Source: Deltaproteobacteria bacterium
GTDB taxonomy: Bacteria; Desulfobacterota_B; Binatia; Bin18
Reading direction: 5' to 3'
NCBI GenBank assembly: GCA_012271025.1
Contig: JAAXHF010000710.1
Span: 1-6,393 of the forward strand
DNA: 6,393 nt
The notes below the pieces were generated by a model that saw only the letters and a program-made list of their open reading frames with translations, searched no databases and was not told where the DNA came from. This document shows positions 1 through 6,387 of this stretch, in pieces. Numbering within the stretch: position 1 is the first letter of the stretch; the number at the start of each line of letters is the position of its first letter. Made by a program: the position numbers and the translations under genes.

Positions 1-1203
1 CTGATCTGCAATCCGCCCTACGTGCGGCACCACCACATCGAAAATGCCGAGAAGCAGCGTCTGAAGGCTCGGACGCAAGCAGCCTGCGGTATGGAGATCA
101 AGGGCTTGGCCGGGCTGTATTGCTACTTCCTGGCGCTGTGTCATGCATGGATGGCGGACGGCGGTCTTGCCGGCTGGCTGATCCCGAGCGAATTCATGGA
201 CGTGAACTACGGCGTGTGTGTAAAGCGTTATCTGCTCGACAAGGTAATGCTACGTCACATCCATCGGTTCGATCCCAACGAGGTGCAGTTCGGAGATGCC
301 CTGGTGTCGTCAGCCCTTATCTGGTTCAGCAAGGAGAAAACGCCGCGATATCACGCGGTTCGGTTCACCTATGGCGGCTCTCTGGAACGCCCGCGGCTGG
401 AGCGTCTTGTGCCGGTCAAAACCTTGCGCCCCGACGCGAAGTGGACGCGGTATCCGACACAAGCGGGCCATGCGGTGGCAGAGGGACCGCTCTTGGGTGA
501 TTTTTTCGAGATAAAACGCGGAGTGGCGACTGGAAACAACAGCTACTTCATTCTCTCGGCCGAAGAGATTGAGCGCCGCGAGCTACCAATGGAGGCGTTC
601 CGGCCGATCCTGCCGAGTCCGCGCTACGTGCCCGACGACGAGGTGTCAGCCGACGAAAAGGGGAACCCGGTGCTGAAACGGCGGCTGTTCCTGCTGGATT
701 GCCGGCTGGAGGAAGACGAGATCAGAAGACGGTATCCCAAGCTGTGGGCCTATCTTGAAGAGGGCAAGGCACAGGGTATCCCGGAACGCTATCTGTGCCG
801 CCACCGCACGCCGTGGTACTCGCAGGAGGACCGGCCGCCGGCGCCGTTCGTTTGCACCTACCTCGGCCGGAGTGACAACAAGGGCGGGAGACCCTTTCGC
901 TTCATCCTCAATGCTTCGCGGGCCACGGCCGCAAACGTCTACCTGATGCTGTATCCGAAGGGACCGCTCGCGGCTGTCCTCAAGAACAACCCGGTTCTGA
1001 GACGACAGGTCTGGCGGCTTTTGAATGATATTGGCCCTCAGGCGCTACTCGGTGAGGGCAGGGTGTACGGCGGTGGGCTTCACAAGCTGGAACCGAAGGA
1101 ACTGGGCAGAGTCCCGGCGGCCGCGATCGCGGAGCTGCTGCCCGACTCGGCCCGGCCGCGCGTGCAGAAGCAGGGCGAACTGTTCGAGGCCGCGCGTGTT
1201 TGA
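1..1203 (+). CDS. DNA N6-adenine methyltransferase (Eco57I-like), C-terminal part, 5' truncated by window edge
   Basis: Transfers a methyl group from SAM to adenine N6 in a specific DNA site, as in Type II/IIG-like restriction-modification. The frame is open from base 1, and its fourth to seventh codons read NPPY (bases 10-21), the catalytic motif IV of N6-adenine methyltransferases. A GTG at base 22 is therefore internal and not a start. Downstream is a GGLAGWLIPSEFMDVNYG stretch (visible codons 54-71), matching the strand and substrate-pocket motifs that follow NPPY in the Eco57I family. FFEIKRGVATGNNSYF (codons 168-183) is typical of the start of a target-recognition domain. HKLEPKELGRVP (codons 361-372) is the usual closing motif of such domains. 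The SAM-binding motif I must lie upstream, so length and start are unknown. No endonuclease is visible inside the window; a partner could be off the left edge, or the protein could be an orphan methylase. By eye its codon use is a little less GC-biased than that of the genes to the right. The family call is firm; the specificity is unknown. Confidence 0.9.
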   Translation: MICNPPYVRHHHIENAEKQRLKARTQAACGMEIKGLAGLYCYFLALCHAWMADGGLAGWLIPSEFMDVNYGVCVKRYLLDKVMLRHIHRFDPNEVQFGDALVSSALIWFSKEKTPRYHAVRFTYGGSLERPRLERLVPVKTLRPDAKWTRYPTQAGHAVAEGPLLGDFFEIKRGVATGNNSYFILSAEEIERRELPMEAFRPILPSPRYVPDDEVSADEKGNPVLKRRLFLLDCRLEEDEIRRRYPKLWAYLEEGKAQGIPERYLCRHRTPWYSQEDRPPAPFVCTYLGRSDNKGGRPFRFILNASRATAANVYLMLYPKGPLAAVLKNNPVLRRQVWRLLNDIGPQALLGEGRVYGGGLHKLEPKELGRVPAAAIAELLPDSARPRVQKQGELFEAARV

Positions 1204-1291
1204 GAAAACTCACTGAAAAAACTGTCCACCGGGCTGAGTAGATTGGCTGAGCCGTACAAGACTGACCCCCGAGACGATAGGGTCGATGCTC
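1204..1291. other. Convergent intergenic spacer
   Basis: An 88-bp gap between the ends of the methyltransferase gene (plus strand) and the SnoaL-like gene (minus strand). It contains an A6 run at 1215-1220 (T6 on the minus strand) and two weak inverted repeats: gaccc (1264-1268) with gggtc (1280-1284), and an imperfect GGCT/AGCC stem around 1233-1254. Neither is a clean hairpin running directly into a T-tract, so I do not call a terminator. The minus-strand arrangement (imperfect stem, then about ten bases, then T6) is the nearest thing to one. Confidence 0.5.
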
Positions 1292-1699
1292 TTATTCCGT
1301 CGCCGCGTCGATGTGGACCTTGCGGTATGAGAACAGCCAGCGTCCCTCGTGTCTGACCAGCCGGTCTTCGTACTCCCCGGCCATGACTACCCGGCTGCCG
1401 CCCTCCTTGGTGGTTGAGGTCAGCAGCAGAAAACACTTCGAGCGGGCCATCTCGCCGTCCACCTCGGTCAGGATACTGGTCACATAGTGGCGCAGCTTGG
1501 GGTTGTCGGCCGCCAGGCGTTTGACCTCAGTGGTAAAGCGGTCGAGTTCCCGGTGGGCGTCAAACTTGCCGATGACTCCGTCAAAGACGCCGTCCGGCGC
1601 AAAGCAGTCGGCCCAGCCCTGGTAGTCGTCGTGGTCAATGGCAAAATTATACCGCGCGATCAGCTCGGCGATGGCGGTTTTGTCCTGGTCGTGGCTCAT
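1292..1699 (-). CDS. SnoaL-like / NTF2-fold domain protein (nuclear transport factor 2 family)
   Basis: A 135-residue single-domain protein of the SnoaL/NTF2 superfamily. The fold is a small cone-shaped alpha+beta barrel used by polyketide cyclases, scytalone dehydratase, ketosteroid isomerase and many uncharacterised relatives. Visible family features are an N-terminal helix with the Y17/D22 pattern, WADCFAPDGVFDG (29-41), H71 in an LRHYVTS strand, AGEYEDRLVR (107-116) and GRWLFSYRKVHID (119-131). His71 and the acidic residues near 22-36 are the likely pocket residues by analogy with SnoaL_4-type members. The reading frame extends upstream to 1894, but the start at 1699 is chosen because a near-perfect Shine-Dalgarno lies six bases ahead and the family begins there. 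There is no signal peptide, so it is probably cytoplasmic. It is transcribed divergently from the hydrolase operon and may share its regulation. Substrate and reaction (cyclisation, dehydration, isomerisation or simple binding) cannot be assigned. Confidence 0.88.
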   Translation of the reverse strand: MSHDQDKTAIAELIARYNFAIDHDDYQGWADCFAPDGVFDGVIGKFDAHRELDRFTTEVKRLAADNPKLRHYVTSILTEVDGEMARSKCFLLLTSTTKEGGSRVVMAGEYEDRLVRHEGRWLFSYRKVHIDAATE

Positions 1700-1705
1700 G
1701 GCGTT

Positions 1706-1714
1706 CCCTCCTTT
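1706..1714 (-). promoter_or_regulatory. Ribosome binding site deciding the SnoaL-like start
   Basis: Reads AAAGGAGGG on the minus strand, six bases before the ATG at 1699-1697. It is one of the strongest Shine-Dalgarno matches in the window and fixes the start of the small protein against the longer frame that continues upstream. Confidence 0.85.
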
Positions 1715-1758
1715 GATTCGTTCGTGTCGGGGCTCGGTCAGGCGAGCTGCCCGCCCTC

Positions 1759-1787
1759 TTGTTCTTCTCCCCCACGCTGCGTATCGT
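1759..1787 (+). promoter_or_regulatory. Possible sigma70-type promoter for the right-hand operon
   Basis: TTGTTC (1759-1764) and TATCGT (1782-1787) are separated by 17 bases, the ideal spacing, and lie 37 bases before the hydrolase ATG. The matches to TTGACA (3 of 6) and TATAAT (4 of 6) are weak. Location in the only sizeable gap upstream of the operon supports a promoter nearby, but these exact hexamers are a guess. Confidence 0.3.
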
Positions 1788-1801
1788 AGACGCACAGCTG
1801 T
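1778..1801. repeat. Small inverted repeats in the divergent spacer, possible operator
   Basis: TGCGT (1778-1782) and ACGCA (1790-1794) form an inverted repeat around a seven-base centre. It is followed at once by the perfect eight-base palindrome ACAGCTGT (1794-1801). Both overlap or adjoin the candidate -10 element and sit between two divergent genes, where a repressor or activator could bind. The arms are short enough to occur by chance, and no regulator gene is present in the window. Confidence 0.3.
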
Positions 1802-1811
1802 CAGGCTTTGT

Positions 1812-1819
1812 AAAGGGGG
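1812..1819 (+). promoter_or_regulatory. Ribosome binding site deciding the serine hydrolase start
   Basis: AAAGGGGG, five bases before the ATG at 1825. The frame is open back to a TTG at 1759, but that codon has no Shine-Dalgarno ahead of it, and the extra 22 residues do not resemble the family. Confidence 0.65.
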
Positions 1820-1824
1820 CAGAC

Positions 1825-3057
1825 ATGACATGGTATCAGCAAGAGCCGGACGTAGCGCCGCGCGAGGTCGATATGAACGCCGACCGCGTGGCAAAATTGA
1901 GCGATTTTTTCCGCCACGCGGTTGAGGAGCAAAAGCTGTTCTGGGGAGCGCAGCTGGCGGTCTTCCGCCATGGCAAAAAGGTGCTTGACCTCGGCGGCGG
2001 CTGGGCGCGGGCCAGTGACCACAAGCCGGTCAGACCGGATACGATGTTCGTGCTGTACTCGTCGACCAAGGGCCTGGCCGCGCTGTGCATGCATATGCTG
2101 CGCGACCGTGGGGCGTTTGAGTATGACGATCTGGTCAGTAAATACTGGCCCGAGTTTGCCCACAACGGGAAAGAGCGGGCTACGATTACCCATATGCTGG
2201 GCCACCGGATCGGCAATACCGTTGGCCCGGACTGGTTGACCTACAAGCAGTGGGGAGATTTTGCCCAGTGTGCCAGAGCCATGGAGGAGTTGGCCCCGCG
2301 CTGGACGCCCGGCGAGGCCAACGGCTATCACCCGCTCAACTATGGCTTCATGATTAACGAGTTGATGCGGCGGACGGACGGGCGCGATTGCGGGACGTTT
2401 TTTCAGCAGGAGGTGGCCGCTCCGCTCGGACTCGACAGCCTGTTCATCGGTCTGCCGGAATCGGAAGAAGAGCGGGTCGCGTGCGTCTATGAAGCGCCGG
2501 CCGACCGTGACTCCATCGTCGAGATGGCCAAGCTCATGGGCTTTACCCCGGACGAGGAATACTTTCGGTTTCAGCGCGATATCATGTTTGAAGAGGGGCT
2601 CGACCCCAAGGAGCTGCCGTTTCCCGAGTGGGATAATATCTTTAACCGTCCCGAGGTCCACCGGGTCGTGCTGGCCGGCGGGGGAGGGATTGCCGCCGCC
2701 CGGGACATCGCCAAGGTGTACGCCATGCTCGCCCAGAACGGCAGCTGGGAGGGGCAGCGTTTCCTGTCGCCGGAGACCCTGGAGCACAGCATCGTGCCGA
2801 CCAGCGAGGCCGACGCGATTGACCGGTCTTTGCGCATTCCGGTCATCTATGGCTACGGCTGGATGCTCGGCCACCTGGCCCGCGGCGCCTCGCTGCGCAC
2901 CTTCGGACATCCGGGCAAAGGCGGCCAGACGTGTGTGGCCGATCTGGACCGGGGACTGTCGTTTGCCTTTCTGAACACCGGCCAGAAGGATTATGCCGAG
3001 TTCATGCAGTTTTCCAATGAACTCCTGTCCCTGGCCTTGGAGGCGTGTGACGCATGA
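1825..3057 (+). CDS. Serine hydrolase, beta-lactamase fold (family VIII esterase / EstB type)
   Basis: A 410-residue serine hydrolase of the class C beta-lactamase/esterase superfamily, expected to cleave ester, lactone or amide bonds of a small molecule through an acyl-enzyme. The nucleophile motif SxxK is S79-S-T-K82 in FVLYSSTKGLAAL. The tyrosine motif is Y168-H169 in ANGYHPLNYGFMINELMRR, and the YH form is typical of EstB-like enzymes. The third motif is H362-P-G364 in FGHPGKGGQ, replacing the KTG of lactamases. GGGGIAAARDIAKVYAML (285-302) is the usual family segment before the C-terminal strands. The length matches family VIII (roughly 380-430). The segment that normally reads like LLTHTSG is here THMLGHRIG (122-130), an uncommon form. 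There is no signal peptide, so it is probably cytoplasmic. Its stop overlaps the next start (ATGA), which indicates co-translation with the TPR gene. An alternative start at Met17 (1873) is possible but has no better ribosome site. The family is firm; the substrate is unknown, and true beta-lactamase activity is unlikely. Confidence 0.9.
   Translation: MTWYQQEPDVAPREVDMNADRVAKLSDFFRHAVEEQKLFWGAQLAVFRHGKKVLDLGGGWARASDHKPVRPDTMFVLYSSTKGLAALCMHMLRDRGAFEYDDLVSKYWPEFAHNGKERATITHMLGHRIGNTVGPDWLTYKQWGDFAQCARAMEELAPRWTPGEANGYHPLNYGFMINELMRRTDGRDCGTFFQQEVAAPLGLDSLFIGLPESEEERVACVYEAPADRDSIVEMAKLMGFTPDEEYFRFQRDIMFEEGLDPKELPFPEWDNIFNRPEVHRVVLAGGGGIAAARDIAKVYAMLAQNGSWEGQRFLSPETLEHSIVPTSEADAIDRSLRIPVIYGYGWMLGHLARGASLRTFGHPGKGGQTCVADLDRGLSFAFLNTGQKDYAEFMQFSNELLSLALEACDA
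3039..3057 (+). promoter_or_regulatory. ATGA translational coupling site with internal Shine-Dalgarno
   Basis: The hydrolase stop TGA (3055-3057) overlaps the TPR gene ATG (3054-3056) in ATGA. GGAGG at 3039-3043, inside the hydrolase coding end, lies ten bases before that ATG. This arrangement commonly couples translation of the second gene to termination of the first. Confidence 0.8.
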
Positions 3058-4715
3058 AGCCGACCATCAAGCCTGTTGCGCTCACGGGGTTGTTGCTCGG
3101 CCTTGTGCTCGGTCCCTCGCTCTCTCGGGCGGCCGAGCCGAATGGCACCGAGCCCGGCCCTCCGCCCCTGTTTGACACGCTGGGAGGCTATCAGCACTCT
3201 GTCACCACCAACTCCGAACTGGCCCAGCGCTACTTTAACCAGGGGCTGCGGCTGGTGTACGGCTTCAACCACGCCGAGGCGATTCGGGCCTTTCAACACG
3301 TGGCGCAGATTGATCCGCGCTGCGCCATGGCCCACTGGGGACTGGCCCTGGCCCTGGGGCCAAATATCAACGCGCCAATGCATGATCGGCGCGGCCGGGA
3401 GGCGTATGCCGCGATTCAGCAGGCGATCACCCTGGCCCGGTATGCCAGCGAGCACGACCGGGCCTATATTGAAGCCCTGGCCACCCGGTATGTGGCCGAG
3501 CCGGAAAGCGCCGACCGCGCCGCCCTGAACCGCGCCTATGCCGAGGCCATGCGTGGCCTGTCCGAGCGCTACCCTGACGATCCTGACGCCCGGACCCTGT
3601 TTGCGGCCGCGCTGATGAATATCCGGCCCTGGGACTACTGGACACCCGAGGGTCAGCCCAAAGCCAACACCTTGCAACTCGTGGCGGCTCTGGAGAGTGT
3701 CCTGGAGCGCTTTCCCGACCACATCGGGGCTATCCACTACTATATCCACGCGGTTGAAGCCTCGTCTCAACCTGAACGCGCCCTGCCCTACGCCCGCCGG
3801 CTGGGCGAGCTGATTCCGGGTTCCGGCCATCTGGTCCACATGCCCTCGCATATCTATATGCGCCTCGGCCTGTACCACGACGCGGCGCTCAGCAATACCC
3901 GGGCGATTGAGGCCGACGAGACCTATATCGAGGCGGAAGCCCCACGGGGCCTGTATCCGAACATGTACTACCCCCACAACATCGACTTCTTGTGGGCTGC
4001 CCAGCATATGGAAGGCCGCAGCGTCGAAGCCATTGAAACGGCCCGCAAGTTGGCCGAGCGCGTCCCGGTCGAGCGGGCCCGCCAGTTTCCCGTCCTTGAG
4101 GCCTGGACGGCCATGCCGCTGTGTGCGCTGGTCCGCTTCGGCAAGTGGCAGGCGGTGCTCGAGGAGCCCCGACCGCCTGCGGATCTGCGCTATATGACCG
4201 GGCTGTGGCACTACGCCCGGGCCCTGGCCTTTGCCGCCACCGACCGGCTGGATGAGGCCAGAACCGAGCAGACCGAGCTGAACGCGGTGCTGACGACGTT
4301 TGACACGGGGCGGCAAATGATGGGCCGCAATTCGGCCACCGATCTGTTGGGGATTGCCGTCCAGGTCGTGGCTGGAGAACTGGCGGCCAGGGCGGGCAAG
4401 ACCGACGAGGCGGTCCGGCAGCTCGAAGAAGCGGTCGCCGGCCAGGACCGGCTACGCTACAGCGAACCGCCGCCGTGGTATTATCCGGTCCGCCAATCGC
4501 TCGGAGCGGTGCTGCTCGACGCCGGCCGGCCGGCCGAGGCCGAGGCCGTCTACCGGGAGGATCTGCGGCGCAATCCCGACAACGGCTGGTCGCTGTACGG
4601 GCTGGCCCAGAGCCTGCACGGCCAAAAGAAAACGCTACCGGCCAGGCGGATCGAGCGGGAGTTTCAGAAAGCCTGGGCGCGGGCCGATGTCAGGCTGAGC
4701 GCGTCGCGGTTCTAA
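3054..4715 (+). CDS. Exported tetratricopeptide-repeat protein, function unknown
   Basis: A 553-residue TPR protein. The N-terminus (KPTIK, then hydrophobic 8-20, then SLSRA-A near 22-27) is a Sec signal peptide with likely cleavage after Ala26, so the protein should act in the periplasm or outside. TPR-like helix pairs are visible at about 56-102 (AQRYFNQGLRLVYGFNHAEAIRAF, read across 57-80), 242-285, and 444-525 (AARAGKTDEAVRQLEEA; LLDAGRPAEAEAVYREDLRRNP). Between them are motifs that are not ordinary TPR: AHWGLALALGPNIN (93-106), AIHYYIHAVEAS (226-237), GHLVHMPSHIYMRLG (258-272), YYPHNIDFLW (305-314) and EPPPWYYPVRQSLGA (471-485). I recall these motifs from a widespread family annotated only as tetratricopeptide repeat protein. 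The clustered histidines (228, 232, 259, 262, 266, 308) could bind a metal or ligand, but that is inference. It is coupled to the hydrolase by a 4-base overlap and followed by the FMN reductase after 25 bases. Gene and export are well supported; function is not. Confidence 0.9.
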   Translation: MKPTIKPVALTGLLLGLVLGPSLSRAAEPNGTEPGPPPLFDTLGGYQHSVTTNSELAQRYFNQGLRLVYGFNHAEAIRAFQHVAQIDPRCAMAHWGLALALGPNINAPMHDRRGREAYAAIQQAITLARYASEHDRAYIEALATRYVAEPESADRAALNRAYAEAMRGLSERYPDDPDARTLFAAALMNIRPWDYWTPEGQPKANTLQLVAALESVLERFPDHIGAIHYYIHAVEASSQPERALPYARRLGELIPGSGHLVHMPSHIYMRLGLYHDAALSNTRAIEADETYIEAEAPRGLYPNMYYPHNIDFLWAAQHMEGRSVEAIETARKLAERVPVERARQFPVLEAWTAMPLCALVRFGKWQAVLEEPRPPADLRYMTGLWHYARALAFAATDRLDEARTEQTELNAVLTTFDTGRQMMGRNSATDLLGIAVQVVAGELAARAGKTDEAVRQLEEAVAGQDRLRYSEPPPWYYPVRQSLGAVLLDAGRPAEAEAVYREDLRRNPDNGWSLYGLAQSLHGQKKTLPARRIEREFQKAWARADVRLSASRF

Positions 4716-4729
4716 GCCCTGGGACACAC

Positions 4730-4734
4730 GGGAG
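4730..4734 (+). promoter_or_regulatory. Ribosome binding site of the FMN reductase gene
   Basis: GGGAG, six bases before the ATG at 4741, in the 25-base gap after the TPR gene stop. It is a moderate match, and the gap holds no terminator-like hairpin. Confidence 0.55.
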
Positions 4735-4740
4735 AACGGC

Positions 4741-5331
4741 ATGTCACACACCCTGCTCGGTATTTCCGGCAGCCTCACGTCCGGCGGCAGCACCCGCGCC
4801 CTGGTCGACTACGTCCTGCGGGTGGCCGAAGAAGCGTTTCCGGATATTGTCACTGCGGTGGTCGATCTGCGGGACGTGCGGCTGTCTTTTTGCGATGGCC
4901 GACCGCTGGCCGAGTATCCGGACGACACGGCTGCGGTGGTCGAACGGATTCAGGCTGCGGATGCCTATGTGATCGGCACCCCGATCTATCGCGGCTCGTA
5001 TACCGGGGCGCTGAAAAATCTGCTTGACCACCTGCCGGTCGAGGCCCTGATGGGCAAGGTGGCCGGCCTGGTCGGTAACGCCGCCTCCGACCATCACTAT
5101 CTGAGTATCGACCAGGAACTGCGCCCGGTCCTGATGTGGTTTAATATGCACCTGGTGCCGGGCAGCGTGTATGTGCGCGGCAACCAGATGCAGGGCAGCC
5201 AGGTTAATGACGACCGGGTCCAAGACCACCTGCGTCAGCTCGGCCGGGCTGTTGTCAGCCTCCACCGGGGCATACAGACGACCGCGGGCGGGCCGCCGCC
5301 GCTGAGCCAGTGGGCGGGGCGTCGCGGCTAG
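4741..5331 (+). CDS. NAD(P)H-dependent FMN reductase (flavodoxin-like fold)
   Basis: A 196-residue flavoprotein of the NADPH-dependent FMN reductase family (SsuE/MsuE/chromate-reductase-like). Such proteins use NAD(P)H to reduce FMN, which is then used by a partner monooxygenase or to reduce quinones or other acceptors in the cytoplasm. The N-terminal strand-loop-helix GISGSLTSGGSTRAL (7-21) is the FMN phosphate-binding loop. GTPIYRGSYTGALKNLLDHL (79-98) is the second hallmark, contacting the isoalloxazine ring and building the dimer helix. VAGLVGNAASDHHY (107-120) corresponds to the third flavin-side loop. The length is typical (about 175-200). The C-terminal ~17 residues (GG-PPP-LSQWAGRRG) are Gly/Pro-rich and probably disordered. 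No monooxygenase is encoded in the window, so the electron acceptor is unknown; the next unread gene is a candidate. It lies in the operon between the TPR gene and the PanE-like gene. The family is firm; the choice among SsuE, MsuE or azoreductase-like roles is open. Confidence 0.9.
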   Translation: MSHTLLGISGSLTSGGSTRALVDYVLRVAEEAFPDIVTAVVDLRDVRLSFCDGRPLAEYPDDTAAVVERIQAADAYVIGTPIYRGSYTGALKNLLDHLPVEALMGKVAGLVGNAASDHHYLSIDQELRPVLMWFNMHLVPGSVYVRGNQMQGSQVNDDRVQDHLRQLGRAVVSLHRGIQTTAGGPPPLSQWAGRRG

Positions 5332-5350
5332 GCCGTAGCCGAACGCGGGC

Positions 5351-5358
5351 AAAGGAGG
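5351..5358 (+). promoter_or_regulatory. Ribosome binding site of the PanE-like gene
   Basis: AAAGGAGG with a seven-base spacer to the ATG at 5366. It is a strong Shine-Dalgarno in the 34-base gap, confirming the start and suggesting efficient independent translation within the operon. Confidence 0.8.
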
Positions 5359-5365
5359 AAGCCGT

Positions 5366-6373
5366 ATGCGTTTTGTCATCTTTGGAGCGGGAGCGGTCGG
5401 CAGCGTCATCGGCGCGCACCTGAGCCAGGCCGGGGCCGAGGTGCTGCTCATCGGCGACGGGCCGCACGTCGACAAAATCAGGGCCGATGGGCTCAAACTG
5501 TTTGGCCGCTACGGTGAGTTTGTGACCCAGCCGGCCGCCTGCTGCACGCTTGATGAGTGGGACTTCCGGCCCGACGATGTCGTGTTCCTGGCCGTCAAGA
5601 CCTACGATACCCCGGTGGCGCTCGGACAGCTGGCAGACAAAGTCCCGGCCGATACCCCGCTGTTCTGTTTTCAGAACACGGTGAGCAATGAGGACATGGC
5701 GGCCGAGCGGTTCAGCCGGGTGTACGGGGTCGCCCTGCACCTGGGCGCCCGGTATGTCTTCCCCGGCGAGGTCAGCCACCTGGGCGGCAACACGCTGGTG
5801 ATCGGACGCTATCCCGAGGGCCAGGACGAGACGGCCGAGGCAGTTGTCGCGGCGCTCAACAGCGCCGGTCGGGAAGCCATTCTGACCGACACCATCGTGC
5901 CCTATAAGTGGGCCAAGTTCTGCGTCAATCTGCTCAACAGTCCACTGGCCATTCTGGGCCTGTCCGGGGCCGAGGCCATGAACCGGCTCGACACCCGGCA
6001 CTTCCTGGCCGAGGTCTTTGACGAGGCCCAGCAGGTCTTGTCACAAGCCGAGACCCCGATGAAGACTCTGCCCGGCGACCGTCCCTTGCCGCAGATGGTC
6101 GAGTGGCTGCGTGGCGCCTATACGCCCAAGCCGCTGCCCGAGCGCGCCCAGCAGGTGTTCCCGTCCATGTGGCAGGATATCTACTGCCGCCGTGGCCGGA
6201 CCGAGGCGCGCTACTTGAACGGCCGGGTCGCTGAGCTTGGCCGCCAGCTGTCGGTCGCCACGCCGGTCAATGCCCTGCTGCCCGACGTGGTCGACGGCAT
6301 GGCCGAACGCCGGGAGCTGCCCGGAACGTATAGCTTGGCGGATGTGTACCGGCTGTTGGGTCGTGAAACCTGA
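5366..6373 (+). CDS. Ketopantoate reductase family (PanE/ApbA) NADP-dependent oxidoreductase
   Basis: A 335-residue two-domain oxidoreductase. Family members reduce 2-oxo acids to 2-hydroxy acids with NADPH; the archetype converts 2-dehydropantoate to pantoate for coenzyme A synthesis. The N-terminal Rossmann motif is G7-A-G9-A-V-G12. VVFLAVKTYDT (72-82) is the second nucleotide-side strand. QNTVSNED (103-110) stands where the family normally has QNG(V/I)xN, with Asn104 matching the substrate-binding Asn98 of E. coli PanE. K184 and N188 in KWAKFCVNLLNSP align with catalytic Lys176 and Asn180. SMWQDI..GRTE (267-280) supplies the Ser/Glu pair (S267, E280) matching Ser244/Glu256. All catalytic residues are thus present. 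The protein is somewhat longer than E. coli PanE (about 300). No panB or panC is nearby, and the neighbours are a hydrolase and a flavin reductase, so a role on another 2-oxo acid is more likely than pantothenate synthesis. I therefore leave the symbol blank. Confidence 0.9.
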   Translation: MRFVIFGAGAVGSVIGAHLSQAGAEVLLIGDGPHVDKIRADGLKLFGRYGEFVTQPAACCTLDEWDFRPDDVVFLAVKTYDTPVALGQLADKVPADTPLFCFQNTVSNEDMAAERFSRVYGVALHLGARYVFPGEVSHLGGNTLVIGRYPEGQDETAEAVVAALNSAGREAILTDTIVPYKWAKFCVNLLNSPLAILGLSGAEAMNRLDTRHFLAEVFDEAQQVLSQAETPMKTLPGDRPLPQMVEWLRGAYTPKPLPERAQQVFPSMWQDIYCRRGRTEARYLNGRVAELGRQLSVATPVNALLPDVVDGMAERRELPGTYSLADVYRLLGRET

Positions 6374-6376
6374 GAC

Positions 6377-6384
6377 AGGAGGAG
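6377..6384 (+). promoter_or_regulatory. Ribosome binding site of the gene at the right edge
   Basis: AGGAGGAG just after the PanE-like stop, with AGGAGG ending five bases before the ATG at 6388. The strong match and 14-base gap imply that the operon continues out of the window. Confidence 0.75.
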
Positions 6385-6387
6385 TGT

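Noticed and set aside
22..24. GTG as the start of the methyltransferase
   Set aside because: The frame is open to base 1, and the codons before it encode the essential NPPY motif, so the gene begins outside the window.
1204..1291. Rho-independent terminator between the convergent genes
   Set aside because: The stems are short or mismatched, and the only T-run (minus strand, opposite 1215-1220) is about ten bases away from the best stem.
1700..1894. N-terminal extension of the SnoaL-like protein
   Set aside because: The extension is Arg/Pro-rich, crosses the divergent promoter region and overlaps the hydrolase start. A near-perfect ribosome site places the start at 1699.
1801..2910. Open frame of 369 codons antisense to the serine hydrolase
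   Set aside because: It is a shadow of a gene with intact catalytic motifs. The product has low-complexity composition, and the frame would run through the divergent control region.
2991..4316. Long open frame of 441 codons antisense to the TPR gene
   Set aside because: It lies wholly opposite a gene with clear family motifs and a signal peptide. GC-rich coding DNA commonly leaves long open antisense frames, and the translation is Gly/Arg/Gln-rich without recognisable motifs.
4521..4535. Tandem palindromic GCCGGCCGGCCGGCC
   Set aside because: It lies inside the TPR coding frame, encoding an AGRPA helix-turn, and is explained by GC-rich codons for Ala, Gly, Arg and Pro.
5255..6001. Open frame of 248 codons antisense to the PanE-like gene
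   Set aside because: It overlaps two well-supported genes and shows no domain motif.
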